Shown one piece after another: positions 1 through 8,106 of a DNA stretch of 64,000 nucleotides (within the stretch, counting starts at the first letter, position 1; each line of letters opens with the position of its first letter). The notes below the pieces were generated by a model. That model had not been told where the DNA came from. It saw only the letters and a list, made by a program, of their open reading frames with translations, and searched no databases. The position numbers were made by a program, and so were the translations under genes. Origin of the DNA: Acidobacteriota bacterium (GTDB taxonomy: Bacteria > Acidobacteriota > Blastocatellia > Pyrinomonadales > Pyrinomonadaceae); NCBI GenBank assembly GCA_019639115.1, contig JAHBSM010000001.1:186001-250000 (forward strand), in the 5' to 3' direction.

Positions 1-1208
1 ACTGGATCAAACCGTTCGGAAATATCTTCATCAATGCTCTAAAGGTGATCGCGATCCCGCTGATCCTCGGTTCGCTGATATCGGGCATCGCGGACCTCAA
101 TAATCTGACGCAACTGTCAAAGATGGGCATCAGGACCATCTCGCTCTACATACTTACGACGGTAATCGCCGTCAGCCTCGGCTTGGTGATCGTCAACGTG
201 GTTCGACCCGGTGCGGCAATATCGGAGGGAACGCGGGCTCAGCTCGTTTCGAGCTATGAGAAGCAGGCAGGCGACCGGATCACCGCAGCCGAAAAGCAAA
301 AACAGTCCGGACCGCTCAAAGCCCTGGAGGACCTGATCCCAGAGAATATAGTGGCCGCCGCAAGTTCGAACGGGAACATGCTCCAAGTGATCGTCTTTGC
401 TATCTTTTTCGGCTTGGGCCTTATACTCATTCCGCCGGACAAGGCCGGGCCGGTCAAAGGATTCTTTGCGGGGCTCAACGAGGTCATTCTCAAGATGATC
501 GATCTCATTATGCTGGCGGCTCCGTTCGGGGTCTTTGCTCTGCTGGCGGCGATCGTGGCCGAGGCGCCCGGCACTGACCTTTTTGTCGCACTGCTTTGGT
601 ACGGTTTTTCCGTCGTTTTTGGGCTGGCGTTACTTTACTGTTTCTACATACTGCTGGTTTACGTATTCGCCCGCCGTTCTCCGTCATTCTTTCTCAAGGG
701 CATCATCCCGGCGCAGTTATTGGCATTTTCCACGAGCTCGTCGGCCGCGACGCTCCCGGTCACGATGGAGCGGGTCGAGGAACACTTGGGCGTGGATCCC
801 GACGTAGCGAGTTTTGTGCTGCCGATCGGCGCGACAGTGAACATGGACGGCACCAGTCTGTATCAGGCCGTCGCGGCCGTCTTTATAGCACAGGCGTTCG
901 GTATGGACCTCAGCCTGGGTGTGCAGCTTGGGATCATTGTGACGGCGACGCTGGCGTCGATCGGGAGCGCCGCCGTGCCCGGTGCCGGTATGGTAATGCT
1001 GGTCATAGTCCTTGCTCAGGCCGGAATACCCGAGGTAGGCCTCGCCCTGATATTCGCTATCGACAGGCCTCTCGATATGTGCCGCACGACTATCAACGTT
1101 ACCGGCGACGCGACCGTCGCCATGATAGTGGCCAAAGCGCTCGGCAAGCTAGGCGACCCGCACGAAAAGAAATGGGACGAGCGGCTGGACGAGGTCATCG
1201 GTGAGTAA
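1..1208 (+). CDS. Dicarboxylate/amino acid:cation symporter (DAACS/SDF family), 5' end outside window
   Basis: The reading frame is open from the first bases of the window (W-I-K-P-F-G-N-I-F from base 3), so the N-terminus lies upstream and the GTG at 45 is internal. About 401 residues are visible. The Ser-rich reentrant-loop motif TSSSAATLP (near base 735) and the NMDGT motif (near base 841) are hallmarks of GltP/DctA-type secondary transporters, which import glutamate, aspartate or C4-dicarboxylates with Na+ or H+ through the inner membrane. Several hydrophobic segments are present. An insert of charged residues (near bases 230-330) precedes the core and resembles the variable loop of the family. 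Substrate cannot be told from sequence. It ends 12 bases before the GlcD-like gene, so the two may be co-transcribed. Confidence 0.93.
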   Translation, partial: WIKPFGNIFINALKVIAIPLILGSLISGIADLNNLTQLSKMGIRTISLYILTTVIAVSLGLVIVNVVRPGAAISEGTRAQLVSSYEKQAGDRITAAEKQKQSGPLKALEDLIPENIVAAASSNGNMLQVIVFAIFFGLGLILIPPDKAGPVKGFFAGLNEVILKMIDLIMLAAPFGVFALLAAIVAEAPGTDLFVALLWYGFSVVFGLALLYCFYILLVYVFARRSPSFFLKGIIPAQLLAFSTSSSAATLPVTMERVEEHLGVDPDVASFVLPIGATVNMDGTSLYQAVAAVFIAQAFGMDLSLGVQLGIIVTATLASIGSAAVPGAGMVMLVIVLAQAGIPEVGLALIFAIDRPLDMCRTTINVTGDATVAMIVAKALGKLGDPHEKKWDERLDEVIGE

Positions 1209-1220
1209 AAGTGTCGAGGT

Positions 1221-2654
1221 GTGCTGACCTTGTTCGAATCCATACATTTCAGATCCGTCGGCCGAAAGACGACTAGCGCATCGGATCCAGCCGTCATCGA
1301 GAGCCTCCGAGCGATAGTCGGCGCGGACAATGTTGTCATTGATCCGGAACGCGTAGAACCGTATGGCGCCGATGCGGTCAAGGAAAAGTTCCCGCCGGAG
1401 GCCGTTGTTTTTCCGGCGACGACTGCAGAGGTCTCAGCCATTCTGAGGCTTGCCAACGAACGTCTTTTCCCGGTCACGGCCCGCGGGGGCGGTGTCGGCT
1501 ACACCGGCGGGGCTGTTCCGATAGATGGGGGCATAGTGGTCGGCACCGACCGCATGAACAAGATCATCGAGATAAACGTCGATGACCTTTACGCCGTCTG
1601 CCAGCCGGGCATCACTACATTTACCCTTCAAAAGGCTGCAGAGGAAAAAGGATTGATGTTCGCTCCCGATCCGGCCAGCTACAAGGACAGTTTTATAGGC
1701 GGCAATATCGCAGAGAATGCGGGCGGCATGCGCACTCCGAAATACGGAGTGACAAAACATCATGTGCTCGGGCTCGAAGTAGTGACCGCCGCCGGAAATA
1801 TCATCAGAACCGGAGGCAAGACCGTAAAGAACGTCGTCGGTTTCGATCTGACAGGGTTGATGTGCGGAAGCGAGGGAATGCTCGGGATCATAACGGAAGC
1901 GACGCTTAAGCTATTGCCGATGCCTGAGGCCACCTCAACGGTAAGGGCGAACTTTCGTTCGATGGAGTCTGCTTGCAAGGTGCTGACCAAATTCACGCCG
2001 TACGGGCTGCTTCCGATGGCTATGGAGGTCATAGACAAATTCTGTGTCGCCGCCGTGGAAGAGAACTATGCTTTCGGCCTTTCCAAAGACGCTGAGGCGA
2101 TACTGCTCGTAGCGGTCGATGGATCGAGGGAGGAGGTCGGAAAGAATGCCGAGCTGATCGAACGGGTGATAGCCGAGAATGGTGGATTCGATATCATCCG
2201 AGCGCGGTCGTCCGAGGAAGAGGACAAGCTCTGGGACGTTCGTCGGGCCATCAGCCCGAGCTTGATGAAATACGGCACGCTCAAGATCAACGAGGATGTC
2301 GTAGTACCTCGATCCCGCGTGCCGGAACTGGTTGCCCGGATCGAAGAGATCGGCAGGAAGCACGATACGTTCGTAGCGAATTTCGGGCACGCGGGCGACG
2401 GCAATATACACGTTAATTTTGTTGTCGATCGTGAGGATCGGTCGGCCGTCGCACGTGCGCGAGAATGTGTCTCTGAAGTGTTTCGTCTTTCGGTCGATCT
2501 TGGCGGAACGATATCGGGCGAACACGGCATCGGCTATGTCAAAGCCGCATATCTGGATTACGCCGTTGACCGCCCGACGCTGGATATAATGAAGGGGATC
2601 AAGACGGTCTTTGACCCTAACGGGATACTCAATCCCGGCAAGATGTTCGATTGA
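1221..2654 (+). CDS. FAD-binding oxidase, GlcD/D-lactate dehydrogenase type
   Basis: 477 residues, typical of the GlcD/DLD family of FAD-linked 2-hydroxyacid oxidoreductases. The PCMH-type FAD domain covers roughly residues 55-235, with the Gly-rich RGGGVGYTGGAVP and the GGNIAENAGG segment that contacts the flavin. The C-terminal FAD-oxidase domain has GHAGDGNIHVN and SGEHGIGYVK, both conserved in glycolate/lactate dehydrogenases. The start is GTG at 1221, and the first ~25 residues are not homologous-looking, so an internal start is possible. GlcE and GlcF partners are not next to it, so it may act alone as a D-2-hydroxyacid dehydrogenase; the exact substrate is unknown. The transporter just upstream could supply an organic acid (inference). 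Confidence 0.88.
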   Translation: MLTLFESIHFRSVGRKTTSASDPAVIESLRAIVGADNVVIDPERVEPYGADAVKEKFPPEAVVFPATTAEVSAILRLANERLFPVTARGGGVGYTGGAVPIDGGIVVGTDRMNKIIEINVDDLYAVCQPGITTFTLQKAAEEKGLMFAPDPASYKDSFIGGNIAENAGGMRTPKYGVTKHHVLGLEVVTAAGNIIRTGGKTVKNVVGFDLTGLMCGSEGMLGIITEATLKLLPMPEATSTVRANFRSMESACKVLTKFTPYGLLPMAMEVIDKFCVAAVEENYAFGLSKDAEAILLVAVDGSREEVGKNAELIERVIAENGGFDIIRARSSEEEDKLWDVRRAISPSLMKYGTLKINEDVVVPRSRVPELVARIEEIGRKHDTFVANFGHAGDGNIHVNFVVDREDRSAVARARECVSEVFRLSVDLGGTISGEHGIGYVKAAYLDYAVDRPTLDIMKGIKTVFDPNGILNPGKMFD

Positions 2655-2665
2655 ATTTCGATTGA

Positions 2666-3169
2666 ATGATGAAAAAGGCAATACCGCTGATCGCGCTTGT
2701 GTTGATGCTTTCGGTGCAGGCGTACCCGCAGAAAAAAACATTCGTCCTGGTGCGTCACGCGGAGAAAGATGTGTCAGCGACAGCCGACCGGGTCGATCCT
2801 GAGCTAACATCCGCAGGGCGTGAACGTGCTCAGCGGCTCGCAAAGGTCGCCAGGCGTTACCGCCCAGGAGCGGTGTACTCGACCGATTTTAAGCGAACTC
2901 GAGACACGGCGGCCCCGCTCGCCGCCCGACGCGGCAAAACCGTTGAGATATATGACCCGAAGAAGCTGAAAGAACTCGTTGACATAATGCTGGCGTCAGG
3001 AACCAAACGCTTTCTCGTGGTCGGCCACAACAATACAACGCCTGCTCTAGCCAATATTCTCATCGGCGAGGACCGATTTGCTCCGCTTGGCGAATCCGAA
3101 TACGGGAAGATCTGGATCGTAAAGTTAAAGAACGGAAAGGTGCGATCGGTCGAGGTTATCGACTATTGA
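2666..3169 (+). CDS. Exported histidine phosphatase superfamily (SixA/phosphoglycerate mutase-like) protein
   Basis: 167 residues. An N-terminal hydrophobic stretch (about residues 3-18) ending in VQAYPQ looks like a Sec signal peptide, so the product is probably periplasmic. The catalytic RHG-type motif appears as LVRHAEKD (about residues 27-34), with the second conserved His in VVGHNNTTP (about residue 115). These residues form the phosphohistidine active site of the family. The gene starts at the first of two tandem ATG codons, 11 bases after the GlcD-like gene, suggesting an operon. Substrate is unknown. A second family member (cytoplasmic SixA type) lies at 56459-56965. Confidence 0.85.
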   Translation: MMKKAIPLIALVLMLSVQAYPQKKTFVLVRHAEKDVSATADRVDPELTSAGRERAQRLAKVARRYRPGAVYSTDFKRTRDTAAPLAARRGKTVEIYDPKKLKELVDIMLASGTKRFLVVGHNNTTPALANILIGEDRFAPLGESEYGKIWIVKLKNGKVRSVEVIDY

Positions 3170-3182
3170 TCGGACGGCAGGC

Positions 3183-3542
3183 CTACGATCGCTTGTGAAG
3201 GTGAATGATCAGCAATCCGTTCTCGAACTCGTGTTCGACCTGGGCGCCGTCAATTATCGCGGGGAACTTGAGCGTCTTTTCAAAATTGCTGTACGAGATC
3301 TCCATCTGCTGGTAAGAGACCCCGGTCGAGCACGAACGATCCTTACGGCAGCCGGCGATGTGAAGCACGTTGCCGTCTATCTCGATCTCGACATCCTCGG
3401 CCGACACGCCGGCTAGCTCAACCTTGACCACCCATCCGTCGGGCGTCTGATACACGTCAGCCGCGGGATACCAGAGTTGCCCGCTTCTGACGTCCTTAGA
3501 CGAACCCACGAATTGAAAATGCCGGTTTATCGATCTAGCCAT
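3183..3542 (-). CDS. Hsp20/alpha-crystallin family small heat shock protein
   Basis: 119 residues from the ATG at 3540-3542. The frame is open further upstream, but that part overlaps the CBS gene and looks like a shadow. The alpha-crystallin domain spans about residues 30-115: YPAADVYQTPDGWVVKVELAGV is the typical first strand pair, VEIEIDGNVLHIAG the second, and the C-terminus ends in GLLIIHLHK, where the family has an A-x-x-x-n-G-v-L motif. These are ATP-independent holdase chaperones. The gene begins 10 bases after the CBS-domain gene stops, so the two form one transcription unit, possibly a stress response pair. It converges with the phosphatase gene. Confidence 0.88.
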   Translation of the reverse strand: MARSINRHFQFVGSSKDVRSGQLWYPAADVYQTPDGWVVKVELAGVSAEDVEIEIDGNVLHIAGCRKDRSCSTGVSYQQMEISYSNFEKTLKFPAIIDGAQVEHEFENGLLIIHLHKRS

Positions 3543-3552
3543 TGCGTGGAGG

Positions 3553-4020
3553 TCACTGCTTGCTCCAGTAAGCGGTGCCGCTGGATATCTCCTCAAGGGT
3601 CTCGGCGATCTCGCGCTCGTCTTCCATCTCGAGCGCAACGTCGGCCATAGCGATGATACCCTCGAGAGTTCCATCGGCTCCGACGACCGGGATACGCCGT
3701 ATCTGCTTGTCACCCATCAACCGAACTGCTTCGAAAACGAAATCATCCGGCGCGACGGTGTAAAGCTCTTTCGTCATAATGTCGCCCGCCGCGGCGGCCG
3801 AAGCCGATCCTTCTGCGACCGACCTGATCACGATGTCCCGATCGGTCAGTATGCCGACGAGCTTGACGCCGTCCACGACCGGAACAGCTCCTACGTCGCT
3901 ATCACGCATCATCGCCGCAACCTGCACAAGTGAGGCTGACGGATCGACCGTGCGGACGTTCCGGGTCATGATGTCACGGCACTTTGTCCTCGAGATCGCT
4001 GACGCGCGTTCGTCTGACAT
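3553..4020 (-). CDS. CBS domain pair protein
   Basis: 155 residues from the ATG at 4018-4020; an in-frame GTG at 4060-4062 would add 14 residues and sits just after the nadA stop, so the start is uncertain. Two CBS domains fill the protein: the first around TRNVRTVDPSASLVQVAAMM...GAVPVVDG...GILTDRDIV, the second around TKELYTVAPDDFVFEAVRLM...RRIPVVGADG. The DIMT repeats that open each CBS motif are visible. Such stand-alone pairs usually bind adenine nucleotides and act as energy or redox sensors for partner proteins. The likely co-transcribed partner here is Hsp20, and nadA precedes it on the same strand. Confidence 0.9.
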   Translation of the reverse strand: MSDERASAISRTKCRDIMTRNVRTVDPSASLVQVAAMMRDSDVGAVPVVDGVKLVGILTDRDIVIRSVAEGSASAAAAGDIMTKELYTVAPDDFVFEAVRLMGDKQIRRIPVVGADGTLEGIIAMADVALEMEDEREIAETLEEISSGTAYWSKQ

Positions 4021-4065
4021 GATTTCATTTTGTTCGAGGACTTGGAATAAAGCAAGAGGCACGCC

Positions 4066-5175
4066 CTACCGGCCCTCGGTCATCGAGATCATACGTTCGA
4101 GAGCGACATTGGCGAAATGCTTTGTATCGTCATCTACGACGATCTCGTTGACCACGACGCCGTCAAGCAGATTCTCCAGCGACCAGGCCAGATTCTGCGG
4201 AGCGATTCGATACATTGTCGCGCACATGCAGAGGTCCGGTGCGAGTAAATGGATCTCTTGGTCCGGGAATCGCTGCTTCAGCCGGTTGACGAGATTGACC
4301 TCGGTGCCGATCGCCCACTTTGACCCTGGCGGCGCTTGCTCGACCGTTTTGATGATAAAGGACGTGGACCCGTTCAGATCACTCTTTTCGACGACCTCGA
4401 ATGTGCATTCCGGATGTACAAGTACTTTGACGCCGGGCACGTCCTCGCGGATCTTGTCAACATGCCATTCTTTGAATCGTCCGTGTACTGAACAATGGCC
4501 CCGCCACAATATCAGCTTTGCGTCGAGAAGCGTCTCCGGCGTATTGCCCCCGAACTCCTTGTGCGGGTCCCAGAGCACCATTTTATCGAGCGGGATCCCG
4601 AACTTTGCACCCGTGTTTCGCCCTAAATGCTGATCGGGAAAGAAGAACATCTTGTCGAAACTTTTCAGATAGGCGTCAAATAGCGGAACGGCGTTCGATG
4701 AAGTGCAAACTACTCCGTCGTTCCGTCCGCAGAAGGCCTTGATCGCCGCGGACGAATTCATATAAGTGATCGGCGCCACGCGCTGGTCGAGCACACCGAT
4801 ATCGCCTAACTGCTCCCATGCGTCCTCGACCTGTTCGATCGTGGCCATATCCGCCATCGAGCAGCCGGCACCAAGATCGGGCAGTATGACTCGCTGATCC
4901 GGGCGGCCAAGTACATCGGCCGACTCGGCCATGAAGTGAACACCGCAGAAGACGATCACCTCAGCAGCCGTTTGTGATGCCATCACCGATAGCTGATAAG
5001 AATCGCCGGTCAGATCAGCATGTCGAACGACATCATCCCGCTGATAATGATGGCCGAGTATCACAACCCGAGGGCCGAGCGCCGCTCGAGCAGATTCGAT
5101 CCGTTCGGAGATCTCCTCGTTAGAGAGAACAAGAAATTCCTCAAGCTCACGCGTTCCTTGGGCTACTGCTGACAT
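4066..5175 (-). CDS. nadA: Quinolinate synthase A
   Basis: 369 residues from the ATG at 5173-5175; an in-frame TTG at 5209-5211 would add 12 residues. NadA condenses iminoaspartate with dihydroxyacetone phosphate to quinolinate, the first dedicated precursor of NAD. The family motifs are present: GHHYQRDDV near the N-terminus, FCGVHFMAE (first Fe-S ligand Cys), VVCTSSNA (second), HPECTFEVV, and CMCATMYR (third ligand region) close to the C-terminus. These three cysteines bind the [4Fe-4S] cluster. nadB and nadC are not in the window. The gene is separated from pit upstream by a strong terminator at 5235-5261, so it has its own promoter. Confidence 0.95.
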   Translation of the reverse strand: MSAVAQGTRELEEFLVLSNEEISERIESARAALGPRVVILGHHYQRDDVVRHADLTGDSYQLSVMASQTAAEVIVFCGVHFMAESADVLGRPDQRVILPDLGAGCSMADMATIEQVEDAWEQLGDIGVLDQRVAPITYMNSSAAIKAFCGRNDGVVCTSSNAVPLFDAYLKSFDKMFFFPDQHLGRNTGAKFGIPLDKMVLWDPHKEFGGNTPETLLDAKLILWRGHCSVHGRFKEWHVDKIREDVPGVKVLVHPECTFEVVEKSDLNGSTSFIIKTVEQAPPGSKWAIGTEVNLVNRLKQRFPDQEIHLLAPDLCMCATMYRIAPQNLAWSLENLLDGVVVNEIVVDDDTKHFANVALERMISMTEGR

Positions 5176-5234
5176 TGGGAAAATGATGTCACTTTGCCGG
5201 CGCGGAATCAAGCAGTTGTTAAAGTGCCGAGATC

Positions 5235-5261
5235 AAAAAGGCCGGTCAGGTACGACCGGCC
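5235..5261 (-). terminator. Intrinsic terminator of the pit-DUF47-phoU operon
   Basis: On the minus strand a perfect 8-bp stem (GGCCGGTC / GACCGGCC, bases 5240-5247 and 5254-5261) with a 6-base loop is followed directly by five T residues (5235-5239). It lies 30 bases after the pit stop codon and before nadA, so it ends the phosphate operon transcript. Confidence 0.88.
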
Positions 5262-5290
5262 CATCGATATCACAAATGCCAGAGGGTCGA

Positions 5291-6367
5291 TCAGGCGACG
5301 CCAAACATCTTTTCGACCGCAAGAACGACCAGATAACATAGACCTGCGATGAGAGCCGCCATTGGGATCGTAAGCACCCATGCCCAAACGATCCTTCCCG
5401 CAACGCCCCATTTGACGGCCGAAAATCGTTTGGCCGAGCCGACTCCCACGATCGAGCCGGTTATCGTGTGCGTGGTAGAGACGGGAATACCGAAGTGCGT
5501 GGCTCCAAACAAAGTTATGGCTCCTGCGGTCTCGGCACAAAAGCCGCCGACGGGCTGGAGTTTTACGATCTTCGTGCCCATGGTCTTGACTATGCGCCAG
5601 CCCCCGGACAAGGTCCCGAGTCCGATCGCTGCGTGAGCTGCCAGCACTACCCACAAAGGCACGTCAGGCAACTTGCCGCCCGGATCCATGCTCAGATATC
5701 CGCCTGCAACCAACGCGATCGTGATGATCCCCATCGTCTTTTGAGCATCGTTACCGCCGTGTCCGAGGGAGTAAGCAGCGGCCGAGAACAGCTGTCCGAC
5801 TCGAAAGAATCGATCTACCTTTCCGACGTTTACCCGATGAAAGATCCAATAGACCGCGACCATGAAAATGAAGCCGAGCGTCATCCCGATAAGCGGCGAC
5901 AGAACTATGAACGAGATCGTCTTTATCCAGCCTTCGGCTTTTAGGACAACGAGCGGCGATGTGAAGCCGAAATGCCATACGAACGAGGACATTGCCGCGC
6001 CCGCATAACCCCCGACCAGCGCATGCGAGCTCGACGTCGGCAGCCCCAGATACCAGGTGATCAGGTTCCAGATCGTAGCCCCGATCACGCCTGCAAGCAG
6101 AACGAAAAGCTGGTCGTTGCCCGGGATCTTTGCGATATCGACCATATCGCCGCCGATCGTCTTCGCCACGGCCGTGCCAAAGACCAGGAAGGCGATGAAA
6201 TTGAAGAACGCAGCCCAAGCGACTGCGACGCCCGGACTCAAAACGCGGGTGGCTACGACCGTAGCTATGGAATTTGCCGCGTCGTGAAATCCATTCACGT
6301 AGTCGAATACCAACGCGACAACAATGATCAGTATAACTAGCCCTAGGGCTGCGGATTGTACGTCCAT
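5291..6367 (-). CDS. pit: PiT-family low-affinity inorganic phosphate transporter
   Basis: 358 residues from the ATG at 6365-6367, chosen because AAGGA lies five bases upstream; the longer frame to 6391 has no such site. The PiT signature occurs twice: FDYVNGFHDAANSIATVV near the N-terminus and GHGGNDAQKTMGI in the second half, each the GxNDxxK-like inverted-repeat motif that binds phosphate. About ten membrane helices are expected. PiT proteins import phosphate complexed with divalent metal, driven by H+ or Na+. It is the last gene of a phoU-DUF47-pit operon; DUF47 proteins are commonly encoded next to PiT and modulate it. Confidence 0.94.
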   Translation of the reverse strand: MDVQSAALGLVILIIVVALVFDYVNGFHDAANSIATVVATRVLSPGVAVAWAAFFNFIAFLVFGTAVAKTIGGDMVDIAKIPGNDQLFVLLAGVIGATIWNLITWYLGLPTSSSHALVGGYAGAAMSSFVWHFGFTSPLVVLKAEGWIKTISFIVLSPLIGMTLGFIFMVAVYWIFHRVNVGKVDRFFRVGQLFSAAAYSLGHGGNDAQKTMGIITIALVAGGYLSMDPGGKLPDVPLWVVLAAHAAIGLGTLSGGWRIVKTMGTKIVKLQPVGGFCAETAGAITLFGATHFGIPVSTTHTITGSIVGVGSAKRFSAVKWGVAGRIVWAWVLTIPMAALIAGLCYLVVLAVEKMFGVA

Positions 6368-6448
6368 ACGTTCCTTACGAACGAAGAGCACCGGGGAGAG
6401 AGACGCAAATCCGCCGCCGGCGGATAAGCCTGCCCCCGAAGATTCGGA

Positions 6449-7069
6449 TCAATTGTGTTTGAGAACGATACTTTCGATGATGTTTGCAACGCTCTCCGAG
6501 CGATCGGTTGCATTCTCGAGGATCTCGTAGAGTTCCTTATATTTGATGACCTCGATCGGATCGGTAGCGTTCTTAAAGAGAGCCGCGATCGCCTTGAAAT
6601 ACACTTCGTCGGCGTCATTTTCGAGCCTCTGTATCTCGAGCAGATGCCGGCTCATTCCTTTCCCATCTTTGAGCAATGCCGTGGCGGAGTTGATCTCCAT
6701 CGAAAGCTCATGGATTATGCGGGCAAGATCTTTGATGAACTCGTTGGCATCATTGATGCCGTACATCACGGAAGCGCGAGCTGCAGCATCGATATAATCA
6801 CAAACGTCGTCCAACGCGACCGACAAAGTATAGATATCCTCGCGGTCGAACGGCGTGATGAACGATCGATTAAGCCTGGTGGTGATACCGTGCGTGATCT
6901 CGTCGCATTCGTGTTCGATGTCCTTGATGCGTTTCGATGCCTGATCGAAGTCCTCCACCTTGCCGTCCATCATATCGACCAGGACGCCTGCAGCTTCCTG
7001 TATCTTGGCACTCATGGCCGAGAACATATCAAAGTATTGGTCTTCTCTTGGCAGTAAGCTAAAAGCCAT
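6449..7069 (-). CDS. DUF47 family phosphate transport regulator (PhoU-like)
   Basis: 206 residues with the start MAFSLLPREDQYFDMF, a classic DUF47 (TIGR00153) N-terminus. The protein is all-helical and acidic, with repeated E/D-rich helices (residues about 40-60 DFDQASKRIKDIEHECDEIT and 120-150) that coordinate metal in PhoU-fold proteins. Family members encoded beside pit control uptake by the transporter, by direct contact or by affecting its level. It lies between phoU and pit, with 36 bases to phoU and about 80 bases to pit. Length is normal. The second PhoU-like gene next door strengthens the assignment to phosphate homeostasis. Confidence 0.93.
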   Translation of the reverse strand: MAFSLLPREDQYFDMFSAMSAKIQEAAGVLVDMMDGKVEDFDQASKRIKDIEHECDEITHGITTRLNRSFITPFDREDIYTLSVALDDVCDYIDAAARASVMYGINDANEFIKDLARIIHELSMEINSATALLKDGKGMSRHLLEIQRLENDADEVYFKAIAALFKNATDPIEVIKYKELYEILENATDRSESVANIIESIVLKHN

Positions 7070-7105
7070 TTTTTGGTCTCTCCGAATTAAGGTCTCAGAA
7101 TCCTA

Positions 7106-7777
7106 TCACGCGAAACTCTCGCTTGGGCTGTGCTTTATGAACACCGCCTCGGTCAAGTAAACGTTCAGTTCGCAGATGTCCTTGACGTAGTCGCCAATTC
7201 GTTCGATGTGTTTGGCGACAAAAAGCAAACGGGCCGCGCCGTTGGCTGCAGACGGATTTCGGATCATCAGATCCAAAAGTTCGTCGAAAACGCGTCCGTA
7301 GCAGCTATCTAGCTGCCTGTCCCGCGCAATGATCTCTCTCGACGCTAGAGAATCCTCTGCCGTGAATGCGTTCAAGGCTTCGCGAAGCATCCCTGATGCG
7401 ATGTCAGCCATCAAGGAAAAATCGATATAGTTGCCGACCTGCGGCTCGTTGTTCAACACAATGGCTGCCTCGGCGATGCTTGCGGCATGGTCGGCGATAC
7501 GTTCGAGTATCGGTGTAATCTTAGCAACGGACACCACCATTCTGAGGTCGTGTTCTGTCGGCCGTTGCGATGCAAGTATCTCGATACTGAGCTTATCGAT
7601 CTCAAGTTCCATCTGATCGATAAGCCGATCTGATTCGCGAACACTTTCGGCCATCTCGCTGTCACGTTCGGTAAGCGAGCGTATAGCCTTGTTGACAGAC
7701 TCTTCCGCCTTGCCGCCCATCAGCAACACCTTGTCACGCAAAAGGTCTATCTGCGAATTTATTTCGGTTCGTTCCAT
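7106..7777 (-). CDS. phoU: Phosphate signalling complex protein PhoU
   Basis: 223 residues from the ATG opening MERTEINSQIDLLRDKVLLMGG, the usual PhoU N-terminus; an in-frame ATG at 7855 would add 26 residues that do not look like PhoU and would leave almost no leader after the -10 at 7869-7874. Two three-helix PhoU repeats are visible, each with the metal-binding motif family (E-R-I-A-D-H in the first, E-R-I-G-D-Y in the second). PhoU restrains the PhoR kinase and phosphate uptake when phosphate is plentiful. Here it heads the operon with DUF47 and pit rather than pstSCAB, and its promoter carries Pho-box-like repeats. phoR and phoB are encoded at 54.5-56.3 kb. Confidence 0.93.
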   Translation of the reverse strand: MERTEINSQIDLLRDKVLLMGGKAEESVNKAIRSLTERDSEMAESVRESDRLIDQMELEIDKLSIEILASQRPTEHDLRMVVSVAKITPILERIADHAASIAEAAIVLNNEPQVGNYIDFSLMADIASGMLREALNAFTAEDSLASREIIARDRQLDSCYGRVFDELLDLMIRNPSAANGAARLLFVAKHIERIGDYVKDICELNVYLTEAVFIKHSPSESFA

Positions 7778-7868
7778 CCCATCAGACCAGTTATTGCTAT
7801 TGACGAGCGGCCGAACCAATTCGTGCCCCGACCGCGGCGAGGCTTCTTGATCCATAAGAACTCGACCA

Positions 7869-7973
7869 ATTATAATCCAAAGCGGATAACTGACACGTTA
7901 CATTATACTTAACTTTGCAACCGCCGGTCGTAAAGCGAGTTTGCCTGTAACATTACCGTAACATTCTGTTAAC
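7869..7973 (-). promoter_or_regulatory. Putative Pho-box promoter of phoU-DUF47-pit
   Basis: Read on the minus strand, TATAAT lies at 7869-7874. Upstream of it are three GTTA/GTAA half-sites at exactly 11-bp steps (7-mers at 7886-7892, 7897-7903, 7908-7914; CAGTTAT, ATGTAAC, AGTTAAG). The nearest ends 11 bases from the -10. A second group of three 11-bp-spaced half-sites lies at 7945-7951, 7956-7962 and 7967-7973 (on the plus strand CTGTAAC, CCGTAAC, TGTTAAC, separated by ATTA and ATTC). PhoB-type regulators bind 7-bp direct repeats with 4-bp spacers placed about 10 bp from the -10, so the geometry fits. No -35 hexamer is evident, as expected for a PhoB-activated promoter. Confidence 0.62.
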
Positions 7974-8055
7974 TGCGATCGGTTCGAAGCGTTATTTTGG
8001 CGAACGTACCGACCCGCTCCTGACATCTGAATCAAGTACCGGGGACGATCGCCGA

Positions 8056-8085
8056 TTGTCCTCGCCGCGATCGTCGCGATAGAAT
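8056..8085 (+). promoter_or_regulatory. Candidate sigma70 promoter of the M48 protease gene
   Basis: TTGTCC at 8056-8061 and TAGAAT at 8080-8085 are separated by 18 bases and lie about 20 bases before the ATG at 8107. The -10 matches five of six consensus positions, the -35 four of six. Confidence 0.45.
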
Positions 8086-8106
8086 CGTCCTACCGGAGAC
8101 AAAACT

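Noticed and set aside
1935..2843. A long minus-strand frame of 302 residues opposite the GlcD-like gene
   Set aside because: It lies within and past a well-supported FAD oxidase gene on the plus strand, has no family features and reflects GC-rich third positions.
7902..7914. A second TATAAT on the minus strand as another -10 for phoU
   Set aside because: No -35 at suitable spacing; the hexamer overlaps the half-site repeats, and the -10 at 7869-7874 fits better.
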